Made by a program: the position numbers and the translations under genes. The notes below the pieces were generated by a model, which made no database searches, was not told the origin of the DNA, and saw only the letters and a program-made list of their open reading frames with translations. Shown piece by piece: positions 61,411-64,000 of a stretch of 64,000 nt of DNA. The stretch is from Malurus cyaneus samueli (lineage: Eukaryota > Chordata > Aves > Passeriformes > Maluridae), in the NCBI GenBank assembly GCA_009741485.1, contig CM019215.1, forward strand, positions 74,033,735 through 74,097,734. Direction: 5' to 3'. Each line of letters opens with the position of its first letter. Positions within the stretch are counted from its first letter, which is position 1.

Positions 61411-63817
61411 GAAAAAAATTGAGACATCTTAGCTCTTACTGCCTGAGCTTTGCTGAAGGTCTCTGGGATTTGGAGGATGAAGTCATCTCAAGCAGTGGCA
61501 CTGGTTTCATCCCTGGCTGAAGGAGCAGGGATGTAGAATCTAGGAGTCACCGAGAACATCCTAATACCTGAAACAGTTGTGAGGATATAACCCTGCTGTG
61601 CTTTTGTTCTGCTCTGTGTATGTATCTCGAAAATCCTTCCTTTTTTCCATTTTATTGTCTTTTCTTCTTTTTTTTTATAATTTTTGAATCAAAATGCCCA
61701 ATTAGGAAGATTTTATGGTAAAATATTAACTTCATGTGTAAAAGAGGAGCTAGAGCCTTGCTTTCCATGATTTCAGACTGTTAAATGCTAAATGCTATCC
61801 TCTAAATGTTATCCCCCAAATGATTTTTTTTTTGGTAGCTAAAACAGTTGATAGATCCTTTGCAAGTAAAGGCTGGAAAAATCTGGCAGCTGATGACAGC
61901 ACGAAATTAATTTACTTTTATTCATGAATGTTTTACTGCAGAAGAGTCATCCTGGATCATTTCCCAAGTTGAACGATTCATGTGAAAATGATAAATGTTT
62001 CTGCTGACTTGCAGCGTTCGGGATACTCACTGGAGGCAGTATCAGCTCTTGTTGCTAACCAACACTGCCTATTAAAATGAAAGGTAGGAATGCCTTTTCT
62101 ATCTTCATACCTTCCAGAAAGATTACCCTGGTTAATTTTGTTAGAAGGTGTTAATGGATTTATTCAGAAGAGAAAATTTCCCATCTCTCCTCCTTTGTCC
62201 TTTCTAATAAGATCAAATTCTCTTAATGAAAAAATCTAATATTACCCTAAATAAAGCCACACAGTGTCACAACAATGTTAGGTTAAAAACTATGGTACCT
62301 GTAAGAGTCCATTCTCATACTGGGAAGTTTAAATCACTAGGAAAAATCGTATCAACTATGAAAAGATATTTTATATTTAAAACACTGAATTATACAAGTC
62401 CAAATAGCAAATATAACAGATATAAGAAGTGTTCTGGTTGCAAATGTTCATGGCAATTCTGACAATTAGACTCTACTCTTTTTATGTCTTTTATCTTCCA
62501 AAATTGTTTTGGGGACCTGCTGCCTGTGTCATGCTGACAAAGGCAGTGTCTCTGAGGGCAAGGAAGACTTCTTCCAAAGACCTGTGGTCTGGAGATCCTC
62601 GAGCAGATCCTTGCAGTCTGAGAAGCCTTTCCTCTGCTGCAGATGGCAACAGTGGTTCACTGGAATTCTCTGGCTTTTCAAAGAAAGGAGTACCTGGGTT
62701 TTGTCAGAGTCACTCAAGATGAGGTTTGGGTGAGAACCTGGGAAGCTCAGTTCCAAACTGATGAAGTTTGTGGTTCTGTAACATAGATAAGTAAACATTT
62801 TTGAAGGATTACATAAAGTTTTACCATTGTGGGGGCTCGGACTTCACAACTCTCCCAGTGTGAGCATATTCAGTACAGGCATTTATCTTCATCACATTTT
62901 CTGAGTAGTGATATCACCTGATGTCACTGCTCCTGCTTCTCCTGGAATGTTCTTGTCTTCCCTCATGATCTGACCAGATTCAGAATGCTGAGGATCACTC
63001 TCTCACACTGAGATATGTAGTTAGTTCTTGGCCTACTATTATTGGTAACATCTGTCTCAGTACTATAATCTAGATTTCTGCTGCACTGGCAGCCAAGAAA
63101 TATGGTATTTTGGGGTCAAAAATATTGCTGGGTTGGCTCTTGAAAAAACCTTTTTCAGATGAAACTAATTCCCTGTGAATTGTGAAATTAGATCAGTTTC
63201 ACTGTCACAGAACCAAAATATTTTCCAAATTATTTTCAAACTTTTTTTTTAATGCTGGAGTTTCATTTTGGCTTGGATAAAATCTGTGTTATGTTCCCTT
63301 CCTTCCAAGTCTGACCTGTGTCCTGACCAGCCTGACCAGCTTCCCTCCAAAAATGTCTCCATTTACTCTTCAAACCAAACCACTTAAAAACAATTCAATG
63401 AAATAATATCAGCTTAAAAAAAAAAATAAGTTTGTATTTCATCAGCATGTATCACTTTACTGGGTTTAGTGTGATTCATTTGGATGTATAGCTCTACCCT
63501 GGGAACACTTTCTAAAATTGTTTTTTCCTAATTCAGGATAAAACAAAATTTGAAACCTGGAGTGTTTTAGGGAAAATTTTCATTTGCAGGTTTGTGTTGG
63601 GTCTTTCCAGGAAACATTGCTTGCTGTGCTCAGCCACTCAGATTTTCCTCTCACATAAATGGTGCACACACCCCACTCCTCTCACCTGGGCAAATGCAGA
63701 GTTATCCATAAATGAGTTTTGCAGGATGGTCAGGGGCTAGTCACAGGCAACAATAGGAAAGGGGATCAAACCACCCTCAGATTTTACAGGTTCCTGCAGA
63801 ATGGGACTTTTTCCTGG

Positions 63818-63862
63818 CAAAAAACAAAAAAACAAAAAAAAAAACCAACCAAACAAAAAAAC
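63818..63862. repeat. A-rich (CAAAA)-type tract
   Basis: A runs of variable length interrupted by single or double C, near the window end. Confidence 0.85.
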
Positions 63863-64000
63863 TTCAACTGAGTTATCTGCCAATTCTGCCTTCTTAATTC
63901 TTTTCAATTCCCTCTGTGATCATGACCCCCTGTTAGGTTAGTGCTGAGCTGCCCTCTCTGCATCTTCCCACCATCCTGGCATCGCCTGGAATTGGCTAAT

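Larger units (their letters stand above)
57991..64000. other. Intergenic region to window end; no gene seen
   Basis: No recognisable gene, tRNA or interspersed repeat. There is an A run at 61389-61410 and an A-rich CAAAA-type tract at 63818-63862. Open frames, the largest 148 codons at 59087-59533, carry no domain signature and overlap frames on both strands, as expected of chance. Confidence 0.6.

Noticed and set aside
1..64000. CRISPR array, operon, prophage or other prokaryotic system
   Set aside because: The spliced vertebrate gene, CR1 repeats and SINE show a bird nuclear genome; no regularly spaced repeats were seen.

Overview
The window is vertebrate, almost certainly bird, nuclear DNA: AT-rich non-coding sequence around two GC-rich coding exons with consensus splice sites and long introns. 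Lineage evidence comes from the repeats. Three plus-strand CR1 LINE 3' fragments end in the typical ATTCTATG-type tail, and a tRNA-Ile/CR1 composite SINE lies on the minus strand. As I recall, that SINE class (TguSINE1-like) is known only from passerines, so a songbird is the best guess.

The only protein-coding gene I can support is FBXL7, on the plus strand. Positions 1-44101 are the 3' part of the large intron before exon 3; the first 42 codons plus one base are outside the window or were not found. Exon 3 (44102-44713) encodes residue 43 to the first base of codon 247, including the F-box. A 4.5 kb intron follows (44714-49230). Exon 4 (49231-49967) encodes the rest of the leucine-rich repeats and the stop codon. 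The reading frame is intact and the implied full length equals the human protein (491 aa). The 3' UTR probably ends near 52275 after an AATAAA at 52250, with a second candidate signal at 53813. From there to 64000 the sequence is intergenic and holds one probable endogenous-retrovirus-like LTR on the minus strand (about 57590-57990).

The long non-coding stretches contain CR1 fragments (7031-8062, 22212-22616, 34540-34783, a remnant at 19902-19945), the SINE (37766-37902), an AT-rich island (6040-6525), homopolymer and microsatellite tracts, several inverted repeats (strongest at 42189-42219 and 52627-52665) and small tandem duplications. Some repeat-free stretches look like possible conserved non-coding elements, but this cannot be judged without alignment.

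I found no operon, CRISPR array, functional tRNA, rRNA or novel multi-gene system. The remaining open frames (up to 173 codons) lack family signatures and splice context and look like chance frames or shadows of exon 4.
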